Source: Prodigiosinella confusarubida
Lineage (GTDB): Bacteria; Pseudomonadota; Gammaproteobacteria; Enterobacterales; Enterobacteriaceae
NCBI RefSeq assembly: GCF_002847015.1
Contig: NZ_CP025085.1
Span: 372,001 to 436,000 of the forward strand
DNA: 64,000 nt
Reading direction: 5' to 3'
Part shown: piece after piece, positions 40,523-49,624 of the stretch
How positions within the stretch are numbered: the stretch's first letter is position 1
Layout of the letters: each line of letters opens with the position of its first letter
Made by a program: the position numbers and the translations under genes
Notes under the pieces: model-generated
Seen by the model: the letters and a program-made list of their open reading frames with translations, nothing else
Told to the model about the DNA's origin: nothing
Database searches by the model: none

Positions 40523-41968
40523 ATGAACAAGTATGCCAATGATATTGTTACGCAAATGAGCCGAGGGAACGTTGATGCTTGTCAGTTGGCCGCGTTTTTC
40601 CGCACGGGTACGCTTTCACCCAGTTCATTGGCAGAAAAATTACTGTCCGCCGCCGCACAAGTGCCGGAAATGTTCATTGCCCTGACCCCGGAACGGGCAC
40701 GGAAAGAAGCCGCAGCATCAACATTACGCTGGAAACAAGGACAACCGTTGAGCACATTAGACGGTGTACCCGTAGCGTGGAAAGATCTCTTTGATGTCAA
40801 AGGCACAATCACCACGGCGGGTTCGGCGACACGTTTGGCTATACCGCCAGCGGAAGAAGACGCCTCGCTGGTTAAACAACTCAGCCAAGCGGGCCTGGTC
40901 ACCATAGGCAAAACCAACCTGAGCGAATTTGCCTTTTCAGGACTGGGATTGAACCCACATTTCGGTACCCCCTCGATTCTGGACAATCAGAACCTCCGAC
41001 ATGCGCCAGGCGGCTCCTCCAGTGGATCGGCCCTTGCCGTCGCCGCCGGAATTGTCCCTCTGGCAATGGGGACAGATACCGCAGGTTCGATCCGTATTCC
41101 GGCCGCGTTCAACGGATTGATCGGCTTCAGGAGCAGTCGCCATCGTTATGCCATATCTGGCGTGTTCCCACTGGCTGCCAGCCTGGATACGCTGGGGCCA
41201 TTATGCAGAAGTGTGCGCGACGCCCTCGCTCTGGACGCCATTCTTTGTCCCCGGCAATATCAAACGCCATGCCAGACCACCACGCCGCTGACGCTCAGGG
41301 TGGACAGCACGCTACTTAATGCTGCCGATACCGAACCTGCTGTTCGTGAAAATCTGTATCTGTCACTGGATAAACTCGCCACTACTGGCGTAACCATCGA
41401 TCTGCGCCCGGTAACAGCACTTCACGAGGCACTGGCATGGATTGCAGACCGAGGATGGCCCGGCGCCCGTGAAGCTTATCTTTTGCATAAACAACGACTC
41501 GATAGTCCGGCAGCGGACCTTATGGATCCACGGGTCAGAACCCGTTTGCTGGGTGCCCGGCATTTATCCCCGGAAATGGTCAGCGACTTTCTGCAATGCC
41601 GTTCTGATTGGCAGAAAAATATGGCGGAGGAACTGGGTAACAGCCTGCTGGTAACCCCAACGGTTTCACATACGGCTCCCACATTGCTACCCCTTGAAAC
41701 TGATAATGAGTTATTCGCCCGCACGAATTTTACCACCTTGCGTCTGACGATGCCTGGCAGCCTGCTCGATATGCCGGGTATCACCCTGCCGACCGGCAAA
41801 GACCAGCGAGGTCTGGCAACCAGCATGCTGTTATCTCTGCCTTCCCGGCAGGATAGTCGTCTTCTGCTCGCCGCCAGAGATATCGAGCAAGCACTAGGGT
41901 TGTCCCCGATCATTCCTTATCCACACAGTGGCGACATAACCACTGTTATTCCGTCATACCTTCAGTAA
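40523..41968 (+). CDS. Amidase-signature-family amidase
   Basis: 481 residues of the amidase signature family. The Ser-cisSer-Lys triad is visible: Lys87 in [11 protein letters not shown], the serine cluster GGSSSGSA (163-170) and the nucleophile Ser189 in [12 protein letters not shown]. It hydrolyses a C-N amide bond to acid and ammonia. AATAGGTGAATAA precedes the ATG. First gene of the island operon; the deacetylase gene starts 17 bases later. The substrate is unknown; a half-amide released by the neighbouring hydrolase is the natural guess. Confidence 0.88.
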   Translation: MNKYANDIVTQMSRGNVDACQLAAFFRTGTLSPSSLAEKLLSAAAQVPEMFIALTPERARKEAAASTLRWKQGQPLSTLDGVPVAWKDLFDVKGTITTAGSATRLAIPPAEEDASLVKQLSQAGLVTIGKTNLSEFAFSGLGLNPHFGTPSILDNQNLRHAPGGSSSGSALAVAAGIVPLAMGTDTAGSIRIPAAFNGLIGFRSSRHRYAISGVFPLAASLDTLGPLCRSVRDALALDAILCPRQYQTPCQTTTPLTLRVDSTLLNAADTEPAVRENLYLSLDKLATTGVTIDLRPVTALHEALAWIADRGWPGAREAYLLHKQRLDSPAADLMDPRVRTRLLGARHLSPEMVSDFLQCRSDWQKNMAEELGNSLLVTPTVSHTAPTLLPLETDNELFARTNFTTLRLTMPGSLLDMPGITLPTGKDQRGLATSMLLSLPSRQDSRLLLAARDIEQALGLSPIIPYPHSGDITTVIPSYLQ

Positions 41969-41984
41969 TAACCGGAGAAATAAC

Positions 41985-42866
41985 ATGGCTAAAGAAATCC
42001 TTTGTGCATTTGGTGTAGATGTTGATGCTGTTGCCGGCTGGTTAGGCTCATATGGCGGAGAAGATTCCCCCGATGATATTTCCCGTGGTCTGTTTGCCGG
42101 AGAAGTAGGCGCCCCTCGCTTACTGAAACTCTTCGCCGACAATAACCTGCGCACGACCTGGTTTATTCCCGGCCATTCAATTGAAACTTTTCCTGAGCAG
42201 ATGCAGGCAGTCGCCGATGCCGGTCATGAGATTGGTGTACATGGTTATAGCCATGAGAACCCCATCGCCATGACCCCCGCACAGGAAGAGGTCATTTTGG
42301 ATCACTGTATCGAGCTCGTCACCCGTCTTGCGGGTAAAAGGCCAACCGGCTACGTGGCACCGTGGTGGGAATTCAGCAATGTAACCAACGAACTGCTGCT
42401 GAAAAAAGGTATCAAGTACGACCACAGCCTGATGCACAACGATTTTCACCCTTATTACGTTCGCGTAGGTGACAGTTGGACGCGCATTGACTATAGCCAG
42501 CATCCCGATACCTGGATGAAACCACTGGTGCGCGGCGAAGAAACGGATTTGGTCGAAATTCCCGCCAACTGGTATCTCGACGATCTGCCGCCCATGATGT
42601 TCATCAAAAAATCCCCCAATAGTCATGGCTTTGTGAATCCCCGCCATCTGGAAGAAATGTGGCGCGACCAGTTTGACTGGGTATACCGCGAGAACGATTA
42701 CGCCACCTTCACCATGACCATCCACCCTGACGTATCAGGACGTCCGCAAGTGCTACTGATGCTGGAGCGTCTGATTAAGTACATCAAAGGCCACGAAGGT
42801 GTTCGTTTTGTGACTTTTGATGAAATTGCCGACGACTTTCAACGGCGTAGCCCACGCAACGCGTGA
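41985..42866 (+). CDS. NodB-type zinc hydrolase, HpPgdA-like (peptidoglycan deacetylase or cyclic imidase)
   Basis: 293 residues, the same length as Helicobacter pylori PgdA (HP0310) and strikingly similar from MAKEIL through ENPIAM to the C-terminus. Metal ligands match those of HpPgdA: Asp14 (GVDVDAVAG) and His86/His90 (VHGYSH). No signal peptide, so cytoplasmic. Family members include cyclic-imide hydrolases; HpPgdA itself was noted to resemble a Pseudomonas imidase. Given the amidase, importer and dehydrogenases around it, ring opening of an imide-like compound is more likely than murein deacetylation. GGAGAAATAAC precedes the ATG. Confidence 0.82.
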   Translation: MAKEILCAFGVDVDAVAGWLGSYGGEDSPDDISRGLFAGEVGAPRLLKLFADNNLRTTWFIPGHSIETFPEQMQAVADAGHEIGVHGYSHENPIAMTPAQEEVILDHCIELVTRLAGKRPTGYVAPWWEFSNVTNELLLKKGIKYDHSLMHNDFHPYYVRVGDSWTRIDYSQHPDTWMKPLVRGEETDLVEIPANWYLDDLPPMMFIKKSPNSHGFVNPRHLEEMWRDQFDWVYRENDYATFTMTIHPDVSGRPQVLLMLERLIKYIKGHEGVRFVTFDEIADDFQRRSPRNA

Positions 42867-42900
42867 ATCCTTTGATCCTAATAACAAGAGTCATAACAAA

Positions 42901-44241
42901 ATGAGCATTTACAAAAAATCGACTGTTAATGGCTGGCAGCCCCAGCAATTGACCATCAGGGATGTCAAATTTGCCACCTGGATTGCTTTTTTCGCATGGG
43001 TATTCGCCGTCTATGATTTTATTCTGTTCGGTACTCTACTGCCTGAAATAGGCAACCATTTCAGTTGGAATGAAATCGAACAGTCCGAGATAGCAACCTG
43101 GGTAGCGGTAGGTGGTGCGGTGATCGCACTGGCGATTGGTCCGTTGGTTGATAAGCTGGGACGACGTCTCGGTATTGTGGTGACCGTAGGCGGGGCCGCG
43201 ATTTGTTCACTGCTGACCGCCATTGGCGGGTCGTGGGGCAAAGGGGCGCTGACCACTATCCGTTCTGTAGCCGGACTCGGTTATGCCGAACAGACTGTCA
43301 ACGCCACCTATCTTACCGAGATTTATGCCGCGCTTGATGATCCGAAACTGAATAAACGTAAAGGGTTTATCTACAGTCTGGTACAAGGCGGCTGGCCGAT
43401 CGGCGCATTGGTGGCCTCAGCCCTGACCGCCATTCTGATGCCAATCATTGGCTGGCAAGGCAGCTTTGTTTTTGCCGCCCTGCCCTCATTGATTATCGCC
43501 GTCCTGGCCCTGAAACTGAAAGAAACCCCGCAGTTTCAGATCCACCAGCATATTCATCACCTGCGAAACACGGGTAAAGAAGCTGACGCCCGTCAGGTTG
43601 CTCGGGATTATGGCGTTCACTATGAAGACCACCATAACGCTGGCCTCGCGGCTGCATTTCGCGGCACGTCTTTACGAGCAACGCTGGTGCTGGGAAGCGC
43701 CATCCTGCTGAACTGGTTTGCCATTCAGATCTTCAGCGTCCTTGGCACCACCGTTATCACCAAGACACACAGTGTTTCCTTTAACAACTCACTCCTGATT
43801 CTGATTTTGTCAAATCTGGTCGGGTATTGCGGCTATCTGGTGCATGGCTGGTTAGGTGATCGCTTTGGCCGCAGAAACACCATTGCCGCCGGCTGGATGA
43901 TAGGGGGTATCGCTTTCGCTGGCATGCTTTTCTGCCCGGATAATTTTGCCGCTATCGTCGTGCTCTACAGCATCGGGTTATTTTTCCTGATCGGCCCGTA
44001 TGCAGCGGCACTCTTTTTCATCAGCGAAAGCTTCCCGACGGCGATTCGTGCCACAGCCGGTTCGCTTATCAATGCCATGGGGCCGGTCGGTGCCATTATC
44101 GCCGGGATCGGAACCACCGCTACCCTGAGCATCGGCGGGCACTGGCAAGAAGCTGCGCTCTGGTTTGGCGCGGTGCCATGCTTTATTTCCGGCATCATTA
44201 TTCTGCTGGCACGCCATGTCCCGGCACACCAGGTGAAATAA
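42901..44241 (+). CDS. Major facilitator superfamily transporter
   Basis: 446 residues from the ATG at 42901; a longer frame from 42817 overlaps the previous gene and is unlikely. Twelve hydrophobic helices; loop 2-3 motif GPLVDKLGRRLGIV and loop 8-9 motif WLGDRFGRRNT are the MFS signatures. The FAVYDFILFGTLLPEIG helix resembles organic-acid (sialate/lactate-type) proton symporters. Probably imports the substrate of the island's enzymes. A terminator follows. Confidence 0.88.
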   Translation: MSIYKKSTVNGWQPQQLTIRDVKFATWIAFFAWVFAVYDFILFGTLLPEIGNHFSWNEIEQSEIATWVAVGGAVIALAIGPLVDKLGRRLGIVVTVGGAAICSLLTAIGGSWGKGALTTIRSVAGLGYAEQTVNATYLTEIYAALDDPKLNKRKGFIYSLVQGGWPIGALVASALTAILMPIIGWQGSFVFAALPSLIIAVLALKLKETPQFQIHQHIHHLRNTGKEADARQVARDYGVHYEDHHNAGLAAAFRGTSLRATLVLGSAILLNWFAIQIFSVLGTTVITKTHSVSFNNSLLILILSNLVGYCGYLVHGWLGDRFGRRNTIAAGWMIGGIAFAGMLFCPDNFAAIVVLYSIGLFFLIGPYAAALFFISESFPTAIRATAGSLINAMGPVGAIIAGIGTTATLSIGGHWQEAALWFGAVPCFISGIIILLARHVPAHQVK

Positions 44242-44266
44242 GCCCATAAAAACAAGGTAAATCAGC

Positions 44267-44295
44267 CAGGAGGGATGTTCCCTCCTGCCCTTTTT
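44267..44295 (+). terminator. Intrinsic terminator inside the island
   Basis: CAGGAGGGA, loop TGT, TCCCTCCTG, then CCC and five T. A nine-pair perfect stem between the MFS gene and the first SDR gene, so the island has two transcription units or a partial stop. Confidence 0.85.
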
Positions 44296-44312
44296 CTTAA
44301 CAGGATCCCGTA

Positions 44313-45089
44313 ATGACTAAACAGCTATCCTCAGCCCCCGTTGCAGTAATCAGCGGCGCTGCCAGTGGTATCGGGCTGTCACTGGCAAAAACCTATGCTC
44401 GCCACGGTGTTCGGATCGCGGCAGGCTTTTACCCAGCCGACCCGCACGACAGTGAAAAAGCGGCGGCAGAGATCATCGCAGCAGGTGGGGAGGCTATCTG
44501 GCTGCCTCTTGATGTCGCCTCGACGCCGTCGGTAGATAGGTTTGTCGAACAGGCTTGGCAACACTTTGGGCGTATTGATTACGTTATCGCCAATGCTGGC
44601 GTGTTACGTCGCTCTCCGATTGGGGAAATGAGCGACAGCCAGTGGAACGAAATGCTGAATGTCGATTTAACTGGCGTTATGCGTTGTTTTCGTGCGGCCT
44701 GCACTCACATGACCTCGGGCGGAAGCATGGTCGCAGTGTCTTCCATCGCGGGTGCGTTTTACGGCTGGCAGGATCACGCCCATTACGCCGCCGCCAAAGC
44801 GGGAGTACCGGGCATTTGCCGATCGATGGCAGTAGAACTTGCGCCTCGAGGGATTCGCTGCAACGCGGTTATTCCGGGACTGATTGAAACGCCGCAGTCA
44901 CTGGATAAAGAAAACTCGTTGGGGCCGGAAGGATTGGCCAAAGCCGCCCGGTCGATCCCGTTAGGCAGGGTCGGCAAACCGGAAGAGGTTGCCAATGTCA
45001 TCGGCTTTCTGACCAGTGACCAAAGCAGTTATATCACCGGCCAGAGTCTCATTATTGATGGTGGACTGACAGTACGCTGGCCAGACTGA
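44313..45089 (+). CDS. SDR family oxidoreductase 1
   Basis: 258 residues, classical short-chain dehydrogenase. VAVISGAASGIGLSLAKTYA is the coenzyme loop, IANAG the conserved NAG, a serine in MVAVSSIAGAF and YAAAKAG the YxxxK catalytic pair. It oxidises or reduces a hydroxyl/keto group of the pathway intermediate. The acidic residue after strand 2 is not obvious (AAGFYPADPHD), so coenzyme preference is uncertain. SDR 2 begins 9 bases after its stop. Confidence 0.88.
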   Translation: MTKQLSSAPVAVISGAASGIGLSLAKTYARHGVRIAAGFYPADPHDSEKAAAEIIAAGGEAIWLPLDVASTPSVDRFVEQAWQHFGRIDYVIANAGVLRRSPIGEMSDSQWNEMLNVDLTGVMRCFRAACTHMTSGGSMVAVSSIAGAFYGWQDHAHYAAAKAGVPGICRSMAVELAPRGIRCNAVIPGLIETPQSLDKENSLGPEGLAKAARSIPLGRVGKPEEVANVIGFLTSDQSSYITGQSLIIDGGLTVRWPD

Positions 45090-45098
45090 GGAGATTAT

Positions 45099-45845
45099 AT
45101 GCAATTACAGGATAAACGCGTCGTGATCACTGGTGCAGCCAGCGGTATTGGTGCGGCCATCGCACTGCTATTTTCACGTGAAGGTGCCCGTCTGCTGCTA
45201 GCCGATCGGAATACCGTCGGCCTTGACCGTATCGTCGAGAGTTGCCGTCAGCAGGGCGCGCCATGCCATGCCAGCGTGTCTGACATCAGCACTGTCAAAG
45301 GCGCACAGCAAAGTGTTGATGACTGTATCAACCATTACGGTGGCATCGATATTCTGGTGAATAATGCTGGCATGCTGACACAAGCTCCTTGTATGGACAT
45401 TACGCCCGCCATGTGGGATGACATGATGGCGGTGGATCTGCGAAGCGTCTTTATTGCTTCACAACGAGCCCTGCCGTGGATGCTTCAGCAACAGTGGGGC
45501 CGAATCATCAATATTGCCTCCCAACTGGGTATCAAGGGTGGAGCCGAGCTATGCCACTATGCCGCCGCCAAAGCTGGTGTCATCGGTTTTACCAAATCGT
45601 TGGCGCTTGAAGTCGCCAGCCAAAACGTGCTGGTGAACGCGATTGCGCCCGGCCCGATAGAAACTCCACTGATCGACGATATCAGTAGTGATTGGAAAAT
45701 AGCCAAATCAGCAGAGCTGCCGCTTGGTCGGTTTGGAAAGCCGGAAGAAATTGCACCATCCGCCTTGCTGCTTGCCAGTGAACCCGGCGGAAATCTGTTT
45801 GTTGGTCAGACGATTGGCCCTAATTCCGGTGACGTGATGCCTTGA
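45099..45845 (+). CDS. SDR family oxidoreductase 2
   Basis: 248 residues, classical short-chain dehydrogenase: VVITGAASGIGAAIALLFS, then LLLADRN whose Asp suggests NAD rather than NADP, NNAG, the serine in INIASQLG and YAAAKAG. It is related to but clearly different from SDR 1, so two separate redox steps or two stereoisomers are likely. GAGGAGATTATATG sits at its start. The MCGICG gene begins 15 bases after its stop. Confidence 0.88.
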   Translation: MQLQDKRVVITGAASGIGAAIALLFSREGARLLLADRNTVGLDRIVESCRQQGAPCHASVSDISTVKGAQQSVDDCINHYGGIDILVNNAGMLTQAPCMDITPAMWDDMMAVDLRSVFIASQRALPWMLQQQWGRIINIASQLGIKGGAELCHYAAAKAGVIGFTKSLALEVASQNVLVNAIAPGPIETPLIDDISSDWKIAKSAELPLGRFGKPEEIAPSALLLASEPGGNLFVGQTIGPNSGDVMP

Positions 45846-45860
45846 TACAGGAGAAACGAT

Positions 45861-46157
45861 ATGTGCGGCATATGCGGCTTACTCGACAGCGGTCCCCAGT
45901 GGAGCGACGCGTTACAACAATCTTTACCCCGTCGCCAGCAACGACAACAGCAGTTGGCCGTGTTAAATCATGCGCTGGCGCCTTTCCGGCTGAAACTGAG
46001 TGATTTTCATGGCCATTGGATGTTAGCCAGTCCCACCGGTCAGCAAAGCATCATCAATAACATCGATCAAATCTGGAAAGAAGCTGAGGCGATGTTGAAA
46101 CGAACTATTGATCCCCTTGACGATGATTATCTTTCCTCCCTGGTCGACAAGGTGTAA
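45861..46157 (+). CDS. Small MCGICG protein of unknown function
   Basis: 98 residues starting MCGICGLLDSGPQW. The start resembles class II glutamine amidotransferases (Cys2 nucleophile), yet the protein is far too short for that domain and shows none of its later motifs; the two cysteines in CxxC could instead bind metal. The middle is Gln/Arg-rich (PRRQQRQQQLAVLN) and helical, the end acidic. Good spacing to GGAGAAACGAT supports translation. It lies 2 bases before the CobW-type gene, and I recall similar MCG(I/L)CG proteins beside CobW genes in other proteobacteria. Function unknown. Confidence 0.75.
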   Translation: MCGICGLLDSGPQWSDALQQSLPRRQQRQQQLAVLNHALAPFRLKLSDFHGHWMLASPTGQQSIINNIDQIWKEAEAMLKRTIDPLDDDYLSSLVDKV

Positions 46158-46159
46158 CG

Positions 46160-47203
46160 ATGGCAAAACAGGAAAAATTGCCGATCCATGTACTCAGCGG
46201 ATTTCTGGGCAGCGGCAAAACGACACTATTACAGCGCTGGATGCGTGGTCAGAATCGAGAAGATGTGGCGCTACTGGTCAATGAATTCGGTGAAGTGGGC
46301 ATTGATCATTTTCTGCTACAAGAAGTGGCACCAGATACCATCCTGCTACCCAGTGGATGTGTGTGCTGCCAGATCCGCGGGGAGCTCAAGCAGGCATTGC
46401 TGAAATTATATGAGCAACGGGAACGCGCGGAAGTACCGGCTTTCAGTAAAGTAATCCTCGAAACCACCGGGTTAGCCGACCCGGCGCCGATCCTCTCCAC
46501 ATTGCTGCATGACCGACAACTACAGTACCATTTTGCCCAAGGCACATTAGTCACGCTGGTGGATGCCGAACATGCCTGGGATCAGGCCCGGCGGCAACCC
46601 GAATGGCTGCTGCAAGTCGCCGCAGCAGATAGGCTCCTCATCAGCAAGGGCGATCGCGTCACGATGGATGAGATAGAAAGCCTGAAAGATTACCTGCGTC
46701 AACTCAACCCGCTGGCACAAATGATGGAAACGGGATACGCCGTTGACGAGCCTAACCAACTCTTTGCCGCACCGCTGGTACGCCACGACAAAAAAGCGCT
46801 GTATCGCTGGCTGGGAGATACGCCACCGGGTTTCGCCCTGACTAACACGGAGGGAGCGATAACCCAGAATGTAGTGCATCCGGTAACACATACCTGTGTT
46901 ATTTCGCTGGAAGAAAATGTTAACTGGCCTGCTTTTGCCGTTTGGTTATCCATGTTATTACATCGACACGGTCAATCCATACTGCGCCTGAAAGGTATTC
47001 TTAAGGTGGACGAAAACCACACTCCGATTGTTATTCATGGTGTTCAGCATAGCCTTCATCCACCTGTTCATATGAATGATTGGCCGGGAACGCTGGAAAT
47101 GTCTCAGTTGGTATTTATTATGCGTGACATTGAACCCACTCAGTTGAAAAAATCCTTTTTACGCTTTCAACACCCATTCATTACCAGGAATGCCACGTTA
47201 TGA
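46160..47203 (+). CDS. CobW/P47K-family GTPase metallochaperone
   Basis: 347 residues of the COG0523 family. Walker A GFLGSGKTTL (about 14-23), switch region VNEFGEVGID, the metal-binding GCVCC (CxCC) at about 66-70, ETTGLADP and the guanine-specificity motif present as SKGD instead of NKxD. The C-terminal CobW domain (from about 235) contains VHPVTHTC and a histidine-bearing tail. The family delivers zinc or other metals to client enzymes. The adjacent client is probably the zinc hydrolase of the same island. Overlaps the next gene by 4 bases. Confidence 0.88.
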   Translation: MAKQEKLPIHVLSGFLGSGKTTLLQRWMRGQNREDVALLVNEFGEVGIDHFLLQEVAPDTILLPSGCVCCQIRGELKQALLKLYEQRERAEVPAFSKVILETTGLADPAPILSTLLHDRQLQYHFAQGTLVTLVDAEHAWDQARRQPEWLLQVAAADRLLISKGDRVTMDEIESLKDYLRQLNPLAQMMETGYAVDEPNQLFAAPLVRHDKKALYRWLGDTPPGFALTNTEGAITQNVVHPVTHTCVISLEENVNWPAFAVWLSMLLHRHGQSILRLKGILKVDENHTPIVIHGVQHSLHPPVHMNDWPGTLEMSQLVFIMRDIEPTQLKKSFLRFQHPFITRNATL

Positions 47204-48393
47204 GTTCTGTTACCACATCCACCTCAGGTATCACACTGCGTGTATTAGGTACCTCCGTCACGCTACTGGAGCTATTGCGGCGCCGGGCCGAGCAGGATCT
47301 GGGGATTAACATCGACTATTTCGTACATAGTGTGAAAGACGCGCAGCGTATCGCCGTCATGTACCCCGATAGTTACGATCTTTACGATCAGTGGTTTCAT
47401 AACATTGATTTTGTCTGGCCAGCACGGGCTATTCAACCATTGGAAATCAAACGGCTGAACTACTGGGATGAAATCAATAATCTGCCAAAACTGGGTTCAC
47501 TTTTCCCCACCAATCACCTGGGAGATGGTAGCGTTCCGGTCAACCGGCTTTATGTCCAACACGATAATAATCTCGCCAGCCGACCCAGTGACTTTATCAG
47601 CATGCTGCCACTGACTCATAACGCGGACAGCTTCGCTTATCAGGCGGATCGTCTGCCAGAAATACTGAATGGTGAAGAAGAGAGCTGGGGATGGTTGCTG
47701 CATCCTGCCTTTTCCGGCCGAGTAGCGTTGCAGGACGACGCCGCGATGGGCTCGCTTGACGCGGTACTGGCCATGCAAGGTGCAGGGCTTGGGCAATTCG
47801 CCAATGTGGGGAATCTCACACTGGAAGAAATCGATACCCTCACCAGCGTACTGGCGAATCTGCGTCGGCATGGACACTTTGCCGCGTTCTGGTCTACCCA
47901 TGATGAAGCAGGCGACCTGATTGAAAATCAGCACGTGGGAATACAGAGCCTATGGGCCCCGACATACTTCAAGCACCACTTTCGGCAAACTGGCTACAAA
48001 CTGGCCATGCCTCGTGAAGGTTATCGAGCCTGGTATGGCGGGTTGTCATTATCACGTTGCGCCGTCGGTAAGGTAAAGGACGCCGCCTATGACTATCTCA
48101 ACTGGTGGCAATCTGGCTGGCCGGGCGCGGTGATGGCAAAGCAGGGATATTACATATCAAACCCGCAGAGAAGTCGGAAATTCATGTCAGACGCCGAGTG
48201 GGATTTCTGGTATGGCGGCAAGGCCGCAACGGAAACACTGCTGGATGCTTATGGCCAACCGCTGATAAAAAAAGATGAAGTACGTGATGGTGGTTGTTAT
48301 GAACAACGCATGAGCCACATTGCTGTCTGGAATTCCGTTATGGATGAGCATAATTATCTGGTCAGACGCTGGCAGGATTTTCTGCACGCCTGA
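47200..48393 (+). CDS. Periplasmic-binding-protein-fold protein without signal peptide
   Basis: 397 residues resembling spermidine/putrescine-type ABC binding proteins (PotD-like): LRVLGTSVTLLELLRRRAEQDLG, SYDLYDQWFHN, WGLHPAFSGR-like block, and AYDYLNWWQSGWPGAV. The N-terminus MSSVTTSTSGITLRVLG has no hydrophobic core, and no ABC permease or ATPase gene lies nearby. Starts within the CobW gene (ATGA overlap), so the two are made together. It may be a cytoplasmic ligand-binding or enzyme-like offshoot. Export by an atypical route cannot be excluded. Confidence 0.75.
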   Translation: MSSVTTSTSGITLRVLGTSVTLLELLRRRAEQDLGINIDYFVHSVKDAQRIAVMYPDSYDLYDQWFHNIDFVWPARAIQPLEIKRLNYWDEINNLPKLGSLFPTNHLGDGSVPVNRLYVQHDNNLASRPSDFISMLPLTHNADSFAYQADRLPEILNGEEESWGWLLHPAFSGRVALQDDAAMGSLDAVLAMQGAGLGQFANVGNLTLEEIDTLTSVLANLRRHGHFAAFWSTHDEAGDLIENQHVGIQSLWAPTYFKHHFRQTGYKLAMPREGYRAWYGGLSLSRCAVGKVKDAAYDYLNWWQSGWPGAVMAKQGYYISNPQRSRKFMSDAEWDFWYGGKAATETLLDAYGQPLIKKDEVRDGGCYEQRMSHIAVWNSVMDEHNYLVRRWQDFLHA

Positions 48394-48433
48394 TAGTGTT
48401 AGTGGCTGGCAACCACAGTAATTCAAAATACAG

Positions 48434-48462
48434 GAAAGCGGAATGTATGATTCCGCTTTTCA
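48434..48462. terminator. Bidirectional terminator at the right end of the island
   Basis: AAAGCGGAAT, loop GTATG, ATTCCGCTTT, with A residues on the left and T on the right: a ten-pair stem between the convergent island operon and ysgA. Confidence 0.85.
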
Positions 48463-48470
48463 GAAAGCTA

Positions 48471-49298
48471 TCAAATCACGTTATAACGCGAAAACCATTC
48501 CAGCATGCGCTGCCAGCCATCCTGTGCTGATTCGGCATGATAACTGGGGCGGTAGTCAGCATAAAACGCGTGACCCGCATCCGGATAAACGATTATCTCA
48601 GCATTCGCATTGGCCGCTCGCAACGCCTGACGCATCGTCTCTACCTGTTCCAGCGGAATACTGTCATCCTGCGCCCCATAAAGGCCAAGCACTGGCGCCG
48701 CCAGATCTTTGGCGATATCCACCGGATGGTCCGGGTTATTCAGCGTTTTATTACCGGTCATCTTGCCATACCAGGCAACAGCCGCCTTCAACTGTGGATT
48801 GTGGGCGGCGTACAGCCAACAGATGCGTCCACCCCAACAAAAACCGGTAATACCCAGTCGGCTGGCGTCACCACCATGTTTAATCGCCCAGTTGGCGGTA
48901 TGATCCAGATCAGCCATCACCTGACTATCTGGCACATTGCTGACCAGACCCGTGATCAATTGCTGAATATCGGTATACTGCTGCGCATCCCCCTGACGAA
49001 AATAGAGTTCAGGCGCAATCGCCAGATACCCCTGTTTCGCCAGACGGCGGCATACATCGCGGATATGTTCGTGGACGCCAAAAATCTCCTGTACTACCAG
49101 CACCACGGCAAACGGACCCGTTTTGTCAGCCGGTTTGGCGATATAAGCCGGTAAAGCATCGCCTTGTGAAGGAATAGTGGTTTCCCCGGCAGTGATACCC
49201 ACGGTATCCGTTATTATCGCGGAAGAAGCCAGCGGTGCGACGGCGGGGGTAAATCCACTCGCTGTCGATGCAGGGATAATCAGTTCATCTGTTTTCAT
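48471..49298 (-). CDS. ysgA: Dienelactone hydrolase family protein YsgA
   Basis: 275 residues, alpha/beta hydrolase. The catalytic cysteine is in GFCWGG, the Asp in [10 protein letters not shown] and the His in [10 protein letters not shown]. coli YsgA is similar in length; its physiological substrate is unknown. Located left of and divergent from udp, as in E. coli, where metE is the next neighbour; here the 9-kb island separates metE and ysgA. Confidence 0.9.
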   Translation of the reverse strand: MKTDELIIPASTASGFTPAVAPLASSAIITDTVGITAGETTIPSQGDALPAYIAKPADKTGPFAVVLVVQEIFGVHEHIRDVCRRLAKQGYLAIAPELYFRQGDAQQYTDIQQLITGLVSNVPDSQVMADLDHTANWAIKHGGDASRLGITGFCWGGRICWLYAAHNPQLKAAVAWYGKMTGNKTLNNPDHPVDIAKDLAAPVLGLYGAQDDSIPLEQVETMRQALRAANANAEIIVYPDAGHAFYADYRPSYHAESAQDGWQRMLEWFSRYNVI

Positions 49299-49486
49299 GG
49301 CACTTTCCTTAAATTAAACCGGGTGATTTCAAGCTTAATACAAATTCTTTCCACGCTTAAAGAATGTACAGCCAAGCGGTGTTGATTCATTATAGGAATA
49401 ATGCGATTTATCATTCGCTGTCTTACCGGGAAAGTCATGCGGTACTGCTGGAAAAACCATTTACAGCGATCGGAAACCATTAATAA

Positions 49487-49502
49487 CGTGATTTAAATAA
49501 CA
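49487..49502. promoter_or_regulatory. Candidate CRP site upstream of udp
   Basis: CGTGA-N6-TAACA matches the CRP consensus TGTGA-N6-TCACA at eight of ten positions, 120-138 bp before udp. udp is CRP/CytR controlled in E. coli. The rest of the 326-bp ysgA-udp gap is AT-rich with no gene. Confidence 0.35.
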
Positions 49503-49624
49503 TTACTAGTGCAAATAAAAGGTCGTTACTTTTTAACAAACGATTTATATCACTAAAAACAACAATATCTTGCGCTAGGATCAGATCGGTACCCCGACGT
49601 TAATAAATTGCCTGGGAGGCGATG

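Noticed and set aside
45861-46157. N-terminal fragment of asparagine synthase or other amidotransferase
   Set aside because: Only the MCGICG start agrees; the protein ends with its own stop and is tightly packed in an operon, so it is treated as an intact small gene.
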